Under the pieces are notes generated by a model that made no database searches, had not been told where the DNA came from, and saw only the letters and a program-made list of their open reading frames with translations. A program made the position numbers and the translations under genes. Positions 16,985-26,670 of a DNA stretch of 37,303 nt are shown here, in pieces; positions within the stretch are counted from its first letter, which is position 1, and each line of letters starts with the position of its first letter. The stretch comes from Thermotogaceae bacterium (GTDB taxonomy: Bacteria > Thermotogota > Thermotogae > Thermotogales > Thermotogaceae). The stretch covers positions 29,136 through 66,438 of the forward strand of contig JALWSA010000064.1 of assembly GCA_026993805.1 (NCBI GenBank), written 5' to 3'.

Positions 16985-18393
16985 GATGCCACCTCCTTAA
17001 AGATAGTTAAAGTTTCATAGAGAGAGATTGGATTCAAGGAATGGGTGACGACGTAATCGTAATCTTTGAAGAAATTTTCATCGTAGGGATCCCTCGCGAT
17101 TATGTAGAAAACACCTTTGGCTTTCTCTCTCAAACTCAGATGCGCTCTCAGAGCTTCCTCGCTTCTGAAAGCGTCCACAACCACATCGAAGACGAAAGAA
17201 TCTATTCCATCAATCTGTGGGCCTTTCCTGATCTCGTACTCCGTGATACCTTCAACTTCAAAAATCTTTGAAAATACTTCTCCAAGCTTCTTGTAGTACT
17301 TGACTGTGGTATCGGCAGGACTGAGGTTTTCCCCTTTTGGAAGGATCACATGTACCTTCTTGGGAAGTCTGGAACTCACCCTGAATTTCAAAGCCTTTCT
17401 GGCAACCTCCGCTACGAATCCTATACCTTCCCGCGTGTAGTACTTCTCTATCGCTCTTTCGACGTTATCAACGGCTCTGTCCACGTGATCTTTTGATATG
17501 GCTCCAGACCTTATCATTTTTTCCAATGTCGTGTAATACTTCTTCAAATCATCAACACTCGTTACGAGAATCATGTCCCCACTGGCTTCGAAAAATCTCT
17601 TTATAATCTCCTCAACAGAGTAATGTGCAGACAAAGCCCTCATATCCACCGCATCGCTTATTATCAATCCTTCAAAACCCAGTTCTTCTCTTAGTATTTC
17701 CTTCAAAAACTTGCGAGATATACTTGCCGGGAGATCGTCTATATCTTCAACTACAAGATGGGCTACCATCACCATCTCCACGCCTTCTTCAATCGCCTTT
17801 ATAAAAGGCATCATGTCGGTGTTCCAGAATTCCCTTTTCGGGACATCGATTATCACTTTGTCGTGATGAGAATCCACCCTTGCTCTACCATGACCGGGGA
17901 AGTGTTTGACACAAGACAGTACTTTCGCATCTTGATAACCCTTGACGGCCGCGATCCCATGTTCAGAAACTACCTTTGGATCCGAACCGAAACTCCTGAA
18001 ACCTATGACAGGAGCAGATGCCTCTGCAAGAACGTCGAGGACCGGAGCGAAAACGGTGTTGAATCCCAGTGCCCTCATTATGTTCCCCGCCATGTTGGCA
18101 TACCTATAGGTTATAGAGGGATCAACGAATCCAAAAGCAAGATTACCAAGGGAGGGTGGTATATAAGGTATCGTCTCCATCTGTCCACCCTCGTGATCCG
18201 AAGAAATCAAATACTCTCCCTCTCTTTCGAGAAAGTGGAAAAATTCAACTGTAGAGACGTAATCATCCAGCACCCCTGGCATCATCAATATTCCGCCAGG
18301 TTTAAATTCCCTAACAGTTTCCATCACAGTCTCGTTGAACTCGTTGAAACCAACGAAGAAAACTCTTCCTATGTCTCCCAACAATCCATTCAC
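16981..18393 (-). CDS. Glycoside hydrolase family 3 beta-N-acetylhexosaminidase (NagZ/CbsA-like)
   Basis: Cleaves terminal beta-N-acetylglucosamine from chitobiose or muropeptide-like substrates. It has the GH3 TIM barrel with substrate-binding SSDHEGG (~64-70), KHFPGHG (163-169), the NagZ-type acid/base dyad in DSHHD (174-178), and the nucleophile Asp247 in ISDAVDMRA. A C-terminal extension of ~130 residues follows the barrel, so it is longer than E. coli NagZ (~340) and closer to two-domain thermophile enzymes. No signal peptide is visible, so it should be cytosolic and act after import by the adjacent transporter. The GTG at 18393 overlaps the ROK stop (GTGA), but the best Shine-Dalgarno match, GGAAGGTGA, sits at better spacing for the TTG codons at residues 4 or 5. 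The true start may thus be 9-12 bases downstream. Confidence 0.92.
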   Translation of the reverse strand: MNGLLGDIGRVFFVGFNEFNETVMETVREFKPGGILMMPGVLDDYVSTVEFFHFLEREGEYLISSDHEGGQMETIPYIPPSLGNLAFGFVDPSITYRYANMAGNIMRALGFNTVFAPVLDVLAEASAPVIGFRSFGSDPKVVSEHGIAAVKGYQDAKVLSCVKHFPGHGRARVDSHHDKVIIDVPKREFWNTDMMPFIKAIEEGVEMVMVAHLVVEDIDDLPASISRKFLKEILREELGFEGLIISDAVDMRALSAHYSVEEIIKRFFEASGDMILVTSVDDLKKYYTTLEKMIRSGAISKDHVDRAVDNVERAIEKYYTREGIGFVAEVARKALKFRVSSRLPKKVHVILPKGENLSPADTTVKYYKKLGEVFSKIFEVEGITEYEIRKGPQIDGIDSFVFDVVVDAFRSEEALRAHLSLREKAKGVFYIIARDPYDENFFKDYDYVVTHSLNPISLYETLTIFKEVAS

Positions 18394-19457
18394 CTTCCCT
18401 TGAGAATCTCGATGGCGAAGTCGTAGTTGTTGAAGAAACAGTTCAAGAAAGCCTTTGCAACACCGATGGCGACAGTTTCCAACCCTTCCTCATCTATGAT
18501 GATCTCCGTGAAAGAGCGCGGTTTTTCCATCAAACCTTTTTCCAATTCTGATCTGAGATAGTCGTGCACTTCCCTTGGAAGAAGGTTTACATCTCCTCCT
18601 ATAACGACCCCATCGGGATCGAGCATGTAAATCGTATCTTCTATGAGCTCAACCAACCTCTTCAAAAATTCCTTTATGTCCTCCAACCTCAAAGAATCGT
18701 ATTTTTTCAATTCCTTCAGGGTCCTCACCTTATCCGTTTCGCTCACGAGCGGTGGCAACGCCCCTACTCTGAACTCTCCTGCCGACATAGAAGAGCCTAA
18801 ATAACTCTTGCCTTCAAGCCAAAGACCTACTCCCATTCCAACCGACCTATCCAAGTTGTACGGTATAGATATCAAAAAGTACTCGAGGTTTCTCCATCGA
18901 TGGGAAAAAGCCGCAGCTGCCGCATTCGCGTCGTTCATTAAAAAGAAATCCTTGCCGGTCCTCTCTCTCAATCTCTCTTTGAGGTCGTAATCCCTCAATT
19001 CAAATGCAGCGCTGTAGATTATCACTCCAAGATCTACATCCATTATTCCAGGCATTGCCACACCGATACCGAGCAACTCCTCATCATTTCCATACTCTTT
19101 GGAAAGCTTCGCTATCACATCTACGATTTCATCCTTCCTTATCTCCCTAACCCAATGTCCTTTCTCAATGACTTCACCACGGAGGTTCAGCTTCGCCACC
19201 GCAACCTCACTCTGCTCAAGTCCTATCCCCAAAACGGCATACTTTCCAGGATTGAGACCATAAACTTTGGCTTTCCTCCCACCGTAAGGTCCCGCATCCA
19301 ATTCACCCGTTACGACCACAAATTCTTCCTTAACGAGATTTCTCAGATTTCTGGAAATCGTAGAAGCGTCGACTTTGAGACCTTTTCCTATTTCCTTCGC
19401 CGGTGAGTCTCCGTTGTTCCATAGAAAACGTATCATCTTGTGCTGAGTCAGATTCAC
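18390..19457 (-). CDS. ROK-family transcriptional regulator of the sugar operon
   Basis: A winged-helix DNA-binding domain (~1-65; NLTQHKMIRFLWNNGDSPAK, then DASTISRNLRNLVKEEFV) is joined to a sugar-kinase-like ROK fold. The ROK part keeps the ATP-fold start (YAVLGIGLEQSEVAVAKLNL), GIGVAMPGIMDVD and NDANAAAAA. It lacks the zinc-binding CxCGxxGCxE segment and the GH motif, with SSMSAGEFRVGA in place of the usual AGExGH region, so it is probably a pure sensor and not a kinase. I chose GTG at 19457, after GGGGGGA at five bases; ATG at 19472 has no ribosome binding site. It leads the operon and its stop overlaps the GH3 start, so it likely controls its own transcript. The inducer would be N-acetylglucosamine or chitobiose, inferred from neighbours. 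Confidence 0.9.
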   Translation of the reverse strand: MNLTQHKMIRFLWNNGDSPAKEIGKGLKVDASTISRNLRNLVKEEFVVVTGELDAGPYGGRKAKVYGLNPGKYAVLGIGLEQSEVAVAKLNLRGEVIEKGHWVREIRKDEIVDVIAKLSKEYGNDEELLGIGVAMPGIMDVDLGVIIYSAAFELRDYDLKERLRERTGKDFFLMNDANAAAAAFSHRWRNLEYFLISIPYNLDRSVGMGVGLWLEGKSYLGSSMSAGEFRVGALPPLVSETDKVRTLKELKKYDSLRLEDIKEFLKRLVELIEDTIYMLDPDGVVIGGDVNLLPREVHDYLRSELEKGLMEKPRSFTEIIIDEEGLETVAIGVAKAFLNCFFNNYDFAIEILKGR

Positions 19458-19477
19458 GGCAATTCCCCCCATGGTTG

Positions 19478-19496
19478 GTTGCATGCATCACGCAAC
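19478..19496. promoter_or_regulatory. Possible operator: inverted repeat upstream of the ROK gene
   Basis: GTTGC (19478-19482) and GCAAC (19492-19496) form an inverted repeat with the palindrome TGCATGCA (19480-19487) inside. It is 20-40 bases upstream of the chosen ROK start, where a repressor could act. No copy elsewhere in the window was found by eye. Confidence 0.3.
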
Positions 19497-19534
19497 TTAC
19501 CGATTTATTTTTTACTACCCCACCACCCAATAAC

Positions 19535-19566
19535 TGAAACACGATCTGGACCGATTTGAAACGATT
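19535..19566. repeat. Direct repeat TGAAAC(AC)GAT upstream of the ROK operon
   Basis: TGAAACACGATC (19535-19546) and TGAAACGATT (19557-19566) start 22 bases apart, about two helical turns. The second copy lies in the imperfect palindrome CGATTTGAAACG (19552-19563). It is a candidate binding site for the ROK regulator. The 263-base gap between the ROK and mutase genes holds this repeat, the preceding operator candidate and the mutase terminator; I saw no gene in it. Confidence 0.3.
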
Positions 19567-19662
19567 ATCTCCATTTACAGTCCATGATGGGCTCAGATAT
19601 AGGTTTCTCTCAGGGTTACTTGCAATTTCTCCCGGCTCTTTGCAAACGGCCGATATATAAAG

Positions 19663-19694
19663 AAAAACCCTGGCAGCGGTAAATGCCGCCAGGG
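19663..19694 (-). terminator. Terminator of the methylmalonyl-CoA mutase gene
   Basis: CCCTGGC (19668-19674) pairs with GCCAGGG (19688-19694). Read on the minus strand the hairpin is followed by TTTTTCTTTATATA. It lies 26 bases past the mutase stop. Confidence 0.85.
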
Positions 19695-19720
19695 CTCCAT
19701 AGCGTGCGAGATTTCTTTCG

Positions 19721-21403
19721 TTAAATTATCACTGCCTCGGTATACTCACCGAAAACATCTCTCAAAGCGTCTGAAATTTCTCCCACGGTCGCGTATGCTC
19801 TCACAGCATCGATTATAGGTGGCATGAGATTTTCATTTGAAGCCGCAGCATTTCTAACCCTCTCAAGTGCCTTTTTGACCTTTTCGTTATCTCTCCGTTC
19901 TTTGAGTTTCTTGAGCTTTGTTTTCTGTTTCTCCTCAACTTCCGGATCGACTTTCAGAATATTCTCAGTGCTTAGATCCTCTTCTATCTGGAATTTGTTA
20001 ACCCCAACGATGATCTGCTCGCCGTTTTCAACCGCAAGCTGATATTTGTAAGCGCTCTCGTTTATTTCCCTCTGTACATAACCACTCTCTATTGCTTTCA
20101 CCATGCCACCCATCGCGTCTATCTTCTCTATGTACTCCATGGCTCTCTTCTCGATTTCCGTCGTCATTGCCTCTATCGCATAAGAACCTGCCAAAGGATC
20201 TATCGTATCTCCAACACCCGACTCATACGCGATGATCTGCTGCGTTCTCAACGCTATCCTGACGGATTCTTCCGTTGGAAGAGCCAGAGCTTCGTCGTAG
20301 GAATTCGTGTGCAGAGATTGCGTTCCGCCCAGAACCGCCGCCAGAGCCTGGATCGTAACCCTTATTATGTTGTTCATGGGCTGCTGTGCAGTCAGTGTGG
20401 AACCTCCCGTCTGCGTGTGGAATCTGAGTCTCATGGCTGCAGGGTCTGTGACTCCGAAGCGCTCCTTCATTATCCTCGCCCAGAGCCTCCTTGCGGCTCT
20501 GAACTTAGCTATCTCCTCTAAGAAGTTGTTGTGAGCAGCGAAGAAGAAAGAAAGCCTCTTTCCAAATGCGTTAGGATCGAGCCCCGCATCAATGGCCGCC
20601 TGCACATAGGCTATTGCATCTGCCAAAGTGAAGGCGACTTCCTGAACGGCTGTGGCTCCCGCCTCCCTTATGTGATATCCACTTATGCTTATCGGATTCC
20701 ACTTTGGCATGTTCTTCGTGCAGAATTCGAAAATGTCGGTTATTATTCTCATTGAAGGCTTCGGCGGGAATATGTAAGTTCCTCTGGCTATGTACTCCTT
20801 CAATATATCGTTTTGTATCGTTCCCCTGAGCTTTTCCATGGGAACACCCTGCTTTTCCGCCACCACTATGTACATGGCAAGGAGTATCGCGGCTGTGGAA
20901 TTTATCGTCATCGACGTACTGACCTTGTCAAGCGGAATTCCATCGAAGAGCGTCTCCATGTCCTCCAGCGAATCGATCGCGACTCCAACCCTTCCAACCT
21001 CTCCTTCGGCCATCGGATGATCGGAGTCGTAACCTATCTGGGTCGGAAGATCAAAAGCAACGGAGAGACCTGTCTGACCCTGCGAAAGAAGATACTTATA
21101 TCTTTTGTTAGACTCCTCGGCAGTTCCGAATCCCGCATACTGTCTCATAGTCCAGAAACGGGCTCTGTACATCGTCGGCTGAACACCCCTGGTAAAGGGG
21201 TACTGACCGGGAAACCCCAAATCCTCCAGATAATCCATGTCTTTAACATCTAATGGAGTGTAGACCCTCTTTATCTCATAACCCGATGTCGACAAAAACT
21301 TTTCTCTCCTCTCTGGAAACTTCTCAATAGCCTTTTTAACGACACCACTTTCCCAAGTTCGCATTTCCTCTTCTATTCTCTTCAGTTCATCCTCCTTGAA
21401 CAC
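19721..21403 (-). CDS. Methylmalonyl-CoA mutase catalytic (N-terminal/alpha) subunit
   Basis: Carries the substrate-binding TIM barrel of an adenosylcobalamin-dependent acyl-CoA mutase but ends at ~560 residues without the cobalamin-binding domain (no DxHxxG). It must therefore work with a separate B12-binding subunit, not found here. The residues that set substrate choice are those of true methylmalonyl-CoA mutase: Tyr89 in TMRQYAGFG and Arg207 in [12 protein letters not shown] (isobutyryl-CoA mutases have Phe and Gln). Gln197 in TIQNDILKE and the [12 protein letters not shown] His are also present. The reaction interconverts (R)-methylmalonyl-CoA and succinyl-CoA. I chose GTG at 21403, eight bases after AAAGGAGG; TTG at 21409 would be only two bases from it. 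It is monocistronic here and divergent from the YgeY-like gene. Confidence 0.94.
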   Translation of the reverse strand: MFKEDELKRIEEEMRTWESGVVKKAIEKFPERREKFLSTSGYEIKRVYTPLDVKDMDYLEDLGFPGQYPFTRGVQPTMYRARFWTMRQYAGFGTAEESNKRYKYLLSQGQTGLSVAFDLPTQIGYDSDHPMAEGEVGRVGVAIDSLEDMETLFDGIPLDKVSTSMTINSTAAILLAMYIVVAEKQGVPMEKLRGTIQNDILKEYIARGTYIFPPKPSMRIITDIFEFCTKNMPKWNPISISGYHIREAGATAVQEVAFTLADAIAYVQAAIDAGLDPNAFGKRLSFFFAAHNNFLEEIAKFRAARRLWARIMKERFGVTDPAAMRLRFHTQTGGSTLTAQQPMNNIIRVTIQALAAVLGGTQSLHTNSYDEALALPTEESVRIALRTQQIIAYESGVGDTIDPLAGSYAIEAMTTEIEKRAMEYIEKIDAMGGMVKAIESGYVQREINESAYKYQLAVENGEQIIVGVNKFQIEEDLSTENILKVDPEVEEKQKTKLKKLKERRDNEKVKKALERVRNAAASNENLMPPIIDAVRAYATVGEISDALRDVFGEYTEAVII

Positions 21404-21434
21404 TTCCAACCCCTCCTTTTGATTTTTCGAGAAG

Positions 21435-21443
21435 ATTTTATCA
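21435..21443 (-). promoter_or_regulatory. Extended -10 promoter of the mutase gene
   Basis: TGATAAAAT on the minus strand (21443 to 21435), giving a short leader that holds AAAGGAGG before the GTG at 21403. It overlaps the -35 element of the divergent hydrolase promoter. Confidence 0.5.
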
Positions 21444-21466
21444 AAACGATGCCTTAGGTGTAGAAT
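21438..21466 (+). promoter_or_regulatory. Promoter of the YgeY-like hydrolase gene
   Basis: TTATCA (21438-21443) and TAGAAT (21461-21466) with a 17-base spacer. Its -35 shares bases with the divergent mutase -10, so RNA polymerase probably cannot sit on both promoters at once. Confidence 0.45.
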
Positions 21467-21489
21467 TACTCTCGAAAGGAGGAGTCGAT

Positions 21490-22689
21490 ATGTCGAAAGC
21501 CCTGGAGCTGGCGAAAAGCAAACGAGAAGAGATCGTGAAATTCATGAGTAGATTGATAAAAGCCAAAAGCTTATCCGGCCAGGAAAAAGAAGTCATCGAT
21601 GTGATAGGAGAAGAGATGGAAAAAGTGGGTTTTGATGAGGTCAAAGTCGATGGTCTCGGGAACATCATAGGAAGGGTGGGAAATGGAAGATTGAAGATAG
21701 CAATGGATGCACACATAGATGTTGTCGATGTTGGGGATCCAGAAGCTTGGGAGAAAGATCCATTTTCGGGCGATTGGGACGATGAGTGGGTTTATGGAAG
21801 AGGAGCCTCCGATCAAAAGGCAGGCATGGCTTCTATGGTCTACGGTGTAAAAATCATGAAAGAGCTGGGACTTTTAGACGACTTCACACTCTATGTGACG
21901 GGAACAGTGATGGAAGAAGACTGCGATGGAATGTGCTGGAGGTACATCATAGAAGAGGATAAGATAAAACCCGATTTCGTTTTAATAACCGAACCCACTT
22001 CACTGCGCGTCTACAGAGGGCACAGGGGAAGAATTGAATTCAAGATAAGGACAAAAGGACTTTCAGCTCATGCGAGCGCACCTGAAAGGGGCATAAACGC
22101 AGTTTACAAGATGGCAAAGATAGTTTTGGAAATAGAAAAACTCAACGAAAGGTTGAAGAGCGACGATTTCCTTGGAAAAGGAACCATTGTGGTTTCTCAA
22201 ATAGAGAGCGTGGCGCCTTCTGTGAACGCCGTGCCCGACCTTTGTACGATTCACATAGATAGGAGACTGACAGCCGGCGAAACAAAAGAAACTGCTTTTG
22301 AAGAAATAAGAGAAGTTTTCAAGAGAGCTGGCGTTGAAGACGCAGAGATAATAGAATTGGAGTACAAAGGAGTTGCTTACACGGGCAAGCATTATTCCAT
22401 GGAAAAGTACTTCCCGACATGGGTTATGGAAGAAAATAGCCTTGTGGTGAGAGCAGCGAAAGAAACTTACAAAAAGGTGTTTGGCGATGAACCAGTAGTC
22501 GGTAAATGGACCTTCTCCACAAATGGCGTTGTCACGGCAGGAGTGTACGGAATACCCACTGTGGGTTTTGGTCCCGGAGATGAGAAATATGCACACGCAC
22601 CGAACGAAAAAGTCAAAATAGAACATCTCGTCAAAGCAGCTGCGTTCTACGCCGAATTTCCAAAAACTCTGCTGAAGATTGTGGGGTGA
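21490..22689 (+). CDS. ygeY: M20 metallohydrolase, YgeY family
   Basis: A 399-residue zinc-dependent amidohydrolase/peptidase of the M20 (ArgE/DapE) clan. It closely follows the YgeY pattern: [51 protein letters not shown]-like [22 protein letters not shown] and GFGPGDE with AHAPNEK near the end. Metal ligands expected for the clan are visible: the His of DAHID (73-77), Asp108 in GRGASDQK, Glu in EED (142-144), Glu168 in TEPT, and the His of AHAP. E. coli YgeY sits in a purine/selenium-linked cluster and acts on a diaminopropionate-type or related substrate in some reports; the substrate here is not evident. The start is ATG at 21490 after AAAGGAGGA. It is divergent from the mutase gene and is followed by the rpoB promoter region with no clear terminator. 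Confidence 0.9.
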   Translation: MSKALELAKSKREEIVKFMSRLIKAKSLSGQEKEVIDVIGEEMEKVGFDEVKVDGLGNIIGRVGNGRLKIAMDAHIDVVDVGDPEAWEKDPFSGDWDDEWVYGRGASDQKAGMASMVYGVKIMKELGLLDDFTLYVTGTVMEEDCDGMCWRYIIEEDKIKPDFVLITEPTSLRVYRGHRGRIEFKIRTKGLSAHASAPERGINAVYKMAKIVLEIEKLNERLKSDDFLGKGTIVVSQIESVAPSVNAVPDLCTIHIDRRLTAGETKETAFEEIREVFKRAGVEDAEIIELEYKGVAYTGKHYSMEKYFPTWVMEENSLVVRAAKETYKKVFGDEPVVGKWTFSTNGVVTAGVYGIPTVGFGPGDEKYAHAPNEKVKIEHLVKAAAFYAEFPKTLLKIVG

Positions 22690-22749
22690 TCATTAGGGTT
22701 GCAAATAGGTAAATACTTTGTTGCAACATAGAAAAATGAAAAAACGGGG

Positions 22750-22779
22750 TTGTCAAACTAAGACTTCATATGATTAAAT
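22750..22779 (+). promoter_or_regulatory. rpoBC promoter
   Basis: TTGTCA (22750-22755), an 18-base spacer, and TTAAAT (22774-22779) preceded by TGA, so an extended -10. Transcription would start near 22786, leaving a leader of about 88 bases. The interval 22690-22873 also holds a TTGCAA / TTGCAA pair (22703-22708 and 22720-22725) of unknown meaning. Confidence 0.55.
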
Positions 22780-22818
22780 ACAAAGGGCGAAAAATTTCAT
22801 ACCTTTGTAATAGGTGTA

Positions 22819-22841
22819 GGGGTTTATCCCCGATCTTTTTT
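22819..22841 (+). promoter_or_regulatory. Attenuator-like hairpin in the rpoB leader
   Basis: GGGG (22819-22822) pairs with CCCC (22828-22831) around TTTAT. It is followed by GATC and six T residues (22836-22841), inside the predicted rpoB leader. The stem is short, so it may be a partial terminator acting as an attenuator, or the terminator of a transcript coming from the hydrolase gene. Confidence 0.45.
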
Positions 22842-22873
22842 GTCGTATAAAAACTCATCTACGAGGTGATAGG

Positions 22874-25800
22874 ATGTTAAAGGTAAAAAGCGGAAAGAGG
22901 GAAAGGCTCTCCTTTGGAAAGATAAGAGAACCTCTTCCAGTACCCGACCTCGTTTCCATACAAAAAGACTCGTACAAGCACTTCTTAGAAGAAGGCCTCC
23001 TCAACGTTCTTAAAAAATTCTCTCCTATACAAACTCAGACGTCCAAGGACAAAAAGAGCGATAAGGGGTTCATGTTGGAATTCATATCAACCAGAACCGA
23101 AGAACCCCAGTTGGATCCGCTCGAATGCAAAATGAAGGGTTTGACTTACACCATACCCGTTTATGTCACGGCAAGGGTCACTGACCTCAGAACCGGAGAG
23201 ATGAAGGAAGAAGAGGCGTTCCTGGGATACATACCCTACATGACGGATAGGGGAACATTCGTTATTAACGGAGCGGAAAGAGTAGTAGTATCGCAAATAG
23301 TGGTATCTCCAGGTCTTTACTACCCCGACGATTACATAGACGATGAGGAATACGGCGGTTACTTCTTGCCCGCAAGAGGAGCATGGCTCGAAGTGCTGCT
23401 CGACCCCTATGATGGGGTTTTATACACCTCACTCGACGGAAAGAAAGTCAACGCCTTTCTTTTCTTGAAAGCCCTCAAATTCGACACCGATGACGAATCC
23501 CTTTTCAAATACTTCCCAACCTGGCTCAACGCCGAAGATGAGGAAAATCTGCTTCTACACGTTGGTTCAATCATCCTGGAAGATGTCGTTGACGGCAATC
23601 AGGTTATAGCTCAAAAGATGTCCATTCTCACAAAAGAACTTGCGGAGAAAATCCTCAGATCAAATGTCAAAAAGCTTAAAATCTTACATCCCATAGCACA
23701 GAATACCTTCGAACAGATGGTCAGGGATGTGTTCGGTAAAAAAGGTGAAGAGATAGAGGGAAACGAGATATTCGGACTCGGTGAAGTAACATCGATAGAT
23801 GCGTACTTAGAGATATTCAAAAAGCTCAGGCCAGACGAGCTTCCAAGGATAAACGCCGCCAAAAGACACATCCACGACATGTTCTTCTCCACGGAGAGAT
23901 ACGACCTCTCTGAAGTCGGAAGATATAAAGTAAACAAGAAACTCCAGGACATTTACAGAAAATATCTCGTGGAAGTCGAGGGAATGAGCGAAGAAGAGGC
24001 TTCAAAAGCCGTTTACGATGAAAAGAGCTTGACCTTAACAGTGACGGATATACTCCTCGCTATGAGACATCTAATTGATTACTTCGAAAGAAGGTACATG
24101 AATGACTTCGAAGTGGACCAATCAGAACTCAAAAAATTGGTCATGGTCTTTCTGGAGAAGTACTTGGAAGATCACCAAAGTGCGCCGTATGATCTCAGAA
24201 AATTCATGAGTATTATGAAGAAAAACTACGGAATAGAACTTGACATATCCGTATTCGCCGCCATGAGATATCTAACGGATACCAACGAAGAAGTCGTTCC
24301 AATACCGTTTGACACCAAGGACCATCTTGGAAACAAGAGGGTTAGAACGGTTGGAGAGCTCATTCTAAGAGAATTCGAAAGGACTTTCGCCAGAGCTCAA
24401 AGAGCGATCCAGGAAAGACTCGCTCTTTACAACAACCTCGCCTCCGTTAACATTCAAAGCCTCATCAACGTCAAGACGATAATAAACACCATTCACCAGT
24501 TCTTTGCCACCAACCAACTATCCCAGTTCATGGACCAGGTCAATCCACTCTCTGAGTTAACACACAAGAGGAGAATTTCCGCCGTTGGCCCCGGAGGTCT
24601 CAGAAGGGAATCAAAGGTCTTTGAAGCCAGGAATGTGCACCATTCTCAGTACGGTAGGGTCTGTCCCATAGAGACACCGGAAGGTGCAAACATAGGTTTC
24701 ATCACCTCTCTGGCTATATATGCAAGAACAGACAAATACGGATTCCTCGTAACCCCTTATAGAAAAGTCAAAGATGGCAAGGTTTTAGACGAGATCGTCT
24801 ATCTGACAGCAGATGAAGAGGAGAAATACAGGATAGCAACGGCCACTACGAAAATAGACAAGGATGGAAACATACTGGATAAGAAAGTTCTTGTTAGGTA
24901 TGGTGAAGATATTCGCTTTGTATCTCCTGAAGAAGTCGATATGATGGACGTCTCACCGAAACAACCCTTCAGTGTTTCGGCATCCCTTATACCGTTCCTG
25001 GAACACGACGACGCCAGCAGGGCTTTGATGGGATCTAACATGCAAAGGCAGGCAGTTCCTTTGATAAAAAACGAGGCACCACTCGTTGGTACGGGGATGG
25101 AATCCGTCGCCGCGGCAAACAGCGGATATGTGATTCTCGCCAAACACGATGGTATCGTGAAAAAGGTCGATGCAAGAAAAATAATCATCCACAGAACTGA
25201 TGAAAAAGGAAAGCCGATGTACGACGAAAAGGGAAATCCCGTGGTCGATGAATACAAACTTCTAAAGTTCGTGAGATCCAATCAGGATACGACTATAAAC
25301 CAGAGACCCATAGTTGATGAAGGTGAAAAGGTGAAAGCGGGAGACCCGATAGCAGATGGCCCGGCAACGGATATGGGAGAGCTCGCGCTTGGGAAGAACA
25401 TCCTCGTCGCATTCATGCCTTGGGAAGGATACAACTACGAGGACGCTATACTCGTAAGTGAAGAACTCCTCGAAAAAGACACCTTCACTTCCGTACATAT
25501 AGAGGTATACGAGACGCAAGCAAGGGACACAAGACTTGGACCCGAAGAGATAACATCCGATATTCCCAATGTCTCCAAAGAACTCCTCAAAAACTTGGAC
25601 GAAGAGGGAATCATAAGGATAGGAGCCTACGTTGTTTCAGACTACGGCGTTGGTTCTCAGGCTATACTCGTCGGTAAGGTCACGCCAAAAGGAGAGAGTG
25701 ACACCACCCCCGAGGAAAAGATAATAAGGTCCGTTTTCGGAGAAAGGGGAAGGGATGTAAAGGACACATCTTTAAGACTTCCCCACGGAATAGAGGGAAG

Positions 25801-26650
25801 GGTAATAAGGGTAGATGTATTCGATAAGAACGACATACAAGACCTCGGCCCCGGGGTTTTAAAACTCGTCAGAGTATATGTGGCTTCGAAAAAGACTCTG
25901 GAGGTAGGCGACAAACTCGCGGGTAGGCATGGAAACAAGGGGGTCGTCTCCAGGATTCTTCCAAAAGAAGATATGCCGTTCCTTCCCGACGGAACCCCGG
26001 TTCAGATGGTTCTCAATCCACTGGGAATACCTTCGAGAATGAACGTCGGTCAAATCTTAGAAGCACAGCTCGGATGGCTTGCAAAACTCACCGGTCAGTG
26101 GTACACGACCCCGATATTCGACGGTGCAAAGGAGAGCGATATCCTTCCAGCACTGTATGAAGAGAGGAAAAAGCAGGGCCTCCATTACGGCGACAACGAA
26201 GCCGATCCGTCGGGAAAGGTCGTTCTGAGAGACGGAAGAACCGGTGAACCCTTCGACAATCCCGTGGTCGTCGGGTACATGTACGTTATGAAACTCATAC
26301 ACATAGCGAAAGACAAGATACACGCGAGATCCACGGGTCCCTACTCTCTCATACACCAGCAACCTCTGGGCGGAAAGAGCCACTTCGGTGGTCAGAGGCT
26401 TGGAGAGATGGAGGTTTGGGCACTGGAAGCCTACGGAGCCGCCCATACCTTGGCAGAGATGCTCACGATAAAGAGTGACGACATAAAGGGAAGGGCAGAA
26501 GCCTACAAAGCAATCCTGAAGGGCAGAGACATACCAGAGCCCGGAATACCGGAATCTTTCAGGGTTCTCATAAAAGAGCTCAGAGGTCTTGCCTTAGATG
26601 TAAGGCTCTACGATGAGAACGGTAACGAAATAAACATAGACAAGTACTGA
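22874..26650 (+). CDS. rpoB: RNA polymerase beta subunit
   Basis: The 1258-residue beta subunit, close to the T. maritima length. Conserved regions include [12 protein letters not shown]-type ([19 protein letters not shown]), the rifampicin cluster [17 protein letters not shown] (548-564) with KRRIS following, [28 protein letters not shown] and the C-terminal [21 protein letters not shown]. The main rifampicin-contact residues match the E. coli wild type (Asp554, Ser560, His564 and Ser569 for D516, S522, H526 and S531); Val556 replaces Asn518. The start is ATG at 22874 after GAGGTGAT. It is 20 bases upstream of rpoC. In most bacteria rpoB follows rplKAJL; here a metallohydrolase gene precedes it. 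Confidence 0.98.
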   Translation: MLKVKSGKRERLSFGKIREPLPVPDLVSIQKDSYKHFLEEGLLNVLKKFSPIQTQTSKDKKSDKGFMLEFISTRTEEPQLDPLECKMKGLTYTIPVYVTARVTDLRTGEMKEEEAFLGYIPYMTDRGTFVINGAERVVVSQIVVSPGLYYPDDYIDDEEYGGYFLPARGAWLEVLLDPYDGVLYTSLDGKKVNAFLFLKALKFDTDDESLFKYFPTWLNAEDEENLLLHVGSIILEDVVDGNQVIAQKMSILTKELAEKILRSNVKKLKILHPIAQNTFEQMVRDVFGKKGEEIEGNEIFGLGEVTSIDAYLEIFKKLRPDELPRINAAKRHIHDMFFSTERYDLSEVGRYKVNKKLQDIYRKYLVEVEGMSEEEASKAVYDEKSLTLTVTDILLAMRHLIDYFERRYMNDFEVDQSELKKLVMVFLEKYLEDHQSAPYDLRKFMSIMKKNYGIELDISVFAAMRYLTDTNEEVVPIPFDTKDHLGNKRVRTVGELILREFERTFARAQRAIQERLALYNNLASVNIQSLINVKTIINTIHQFFATNQLSQFMDQVNPLSELTHKRRISAVGPGGLRRESKVFEARNVHHSQYGRVCPIETPEGANIGFITSLAIYARTDKYGFLVTPYRKVKDGKVLDEIVYLTADEEEKYRIATATTKIDKDGNILDKKVLVRYGEDIRFVSPEEVDMMDVSPKQPFSVSASLIPFLEHDDASRALMGSNMQRQAVPLIKNEAPLVGTGMESVAAANSGYVILAKHDGIVKKVDARKIIIHRTDEKGKPMYDEKGNPVVDEYKLLKFVRSNQDTTINQRPIVDEGEKVKAGDPIADGPATDMGELALGKNILVAFMPWEGYNYEDAILVSEELLEKDTFTSVHIEVYETQARDTRLGPEEITSDIPNVSKELLKNLDEEGIIRIGAYVVSDYGVGSQAILVGKVTPKGESDTTPEEKIIRSVFGERGRDVKDTSLRLPHGIEGRVIRVDVFDKNDIQDLGPGVLKLVRVYVASKKTLEVGDKLAGRHGNKGVVSRILPKEDMPFLPDGTPVQMVLNPLGIPSRMNVGQILEAQLGWLAKLTGQWYTTPIFDGAKESDILPALYEERKKQGLHYGDNEADPSGKVVLRDGRTGEPFDNPVVVGYMYVMKLIHIAKDKIHARSTGPYSLIHQQPLGGKSHFGGQRLGEMEVWALEAYGAAHTLAEMLTIKSDDIKGRAEAYKAILKGRDIPEPGIPESFRVLIKELRGLALDVRLYDENGNEINIDKY

Positions 26651-26670
26651 ATATCCCGAGGAGGGATAGC

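Noticed and set aside
15512-17020. A 502-codon open frame on the plus strand opposite the sugar-binding protein
   Set aside because: It is antisense to a gene with a clear signal peptide, ribosome binding site and family motifs, and its protein has no recognisable domain. Long antisense frames like this arise from codon bias.
17758-18426. A 222-codon plus-strand open frame opposite the GH3 gene
   Set aside because: It is antisense to an enzyme with all catalytic motifs intact and has no plausible start signals.
22703-22725. TTGCAA...TTGCAA pair before rpoB as a regulatory inverted repeat
   Set aside because: Each half is a self-palindromic 6-mer in AT-rich DNA; it lies upstream of the predicted -35, and nothing else supports a binding site.
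24515-24580. Rifampicin-resistance signature in rpoB
   Set aside because: Rifampicin insensitivity has been reported for Thermotogales, but the main contact residues here are of the sensitive type; the single Val for Asn change (residue 556) is not enough for a claim.
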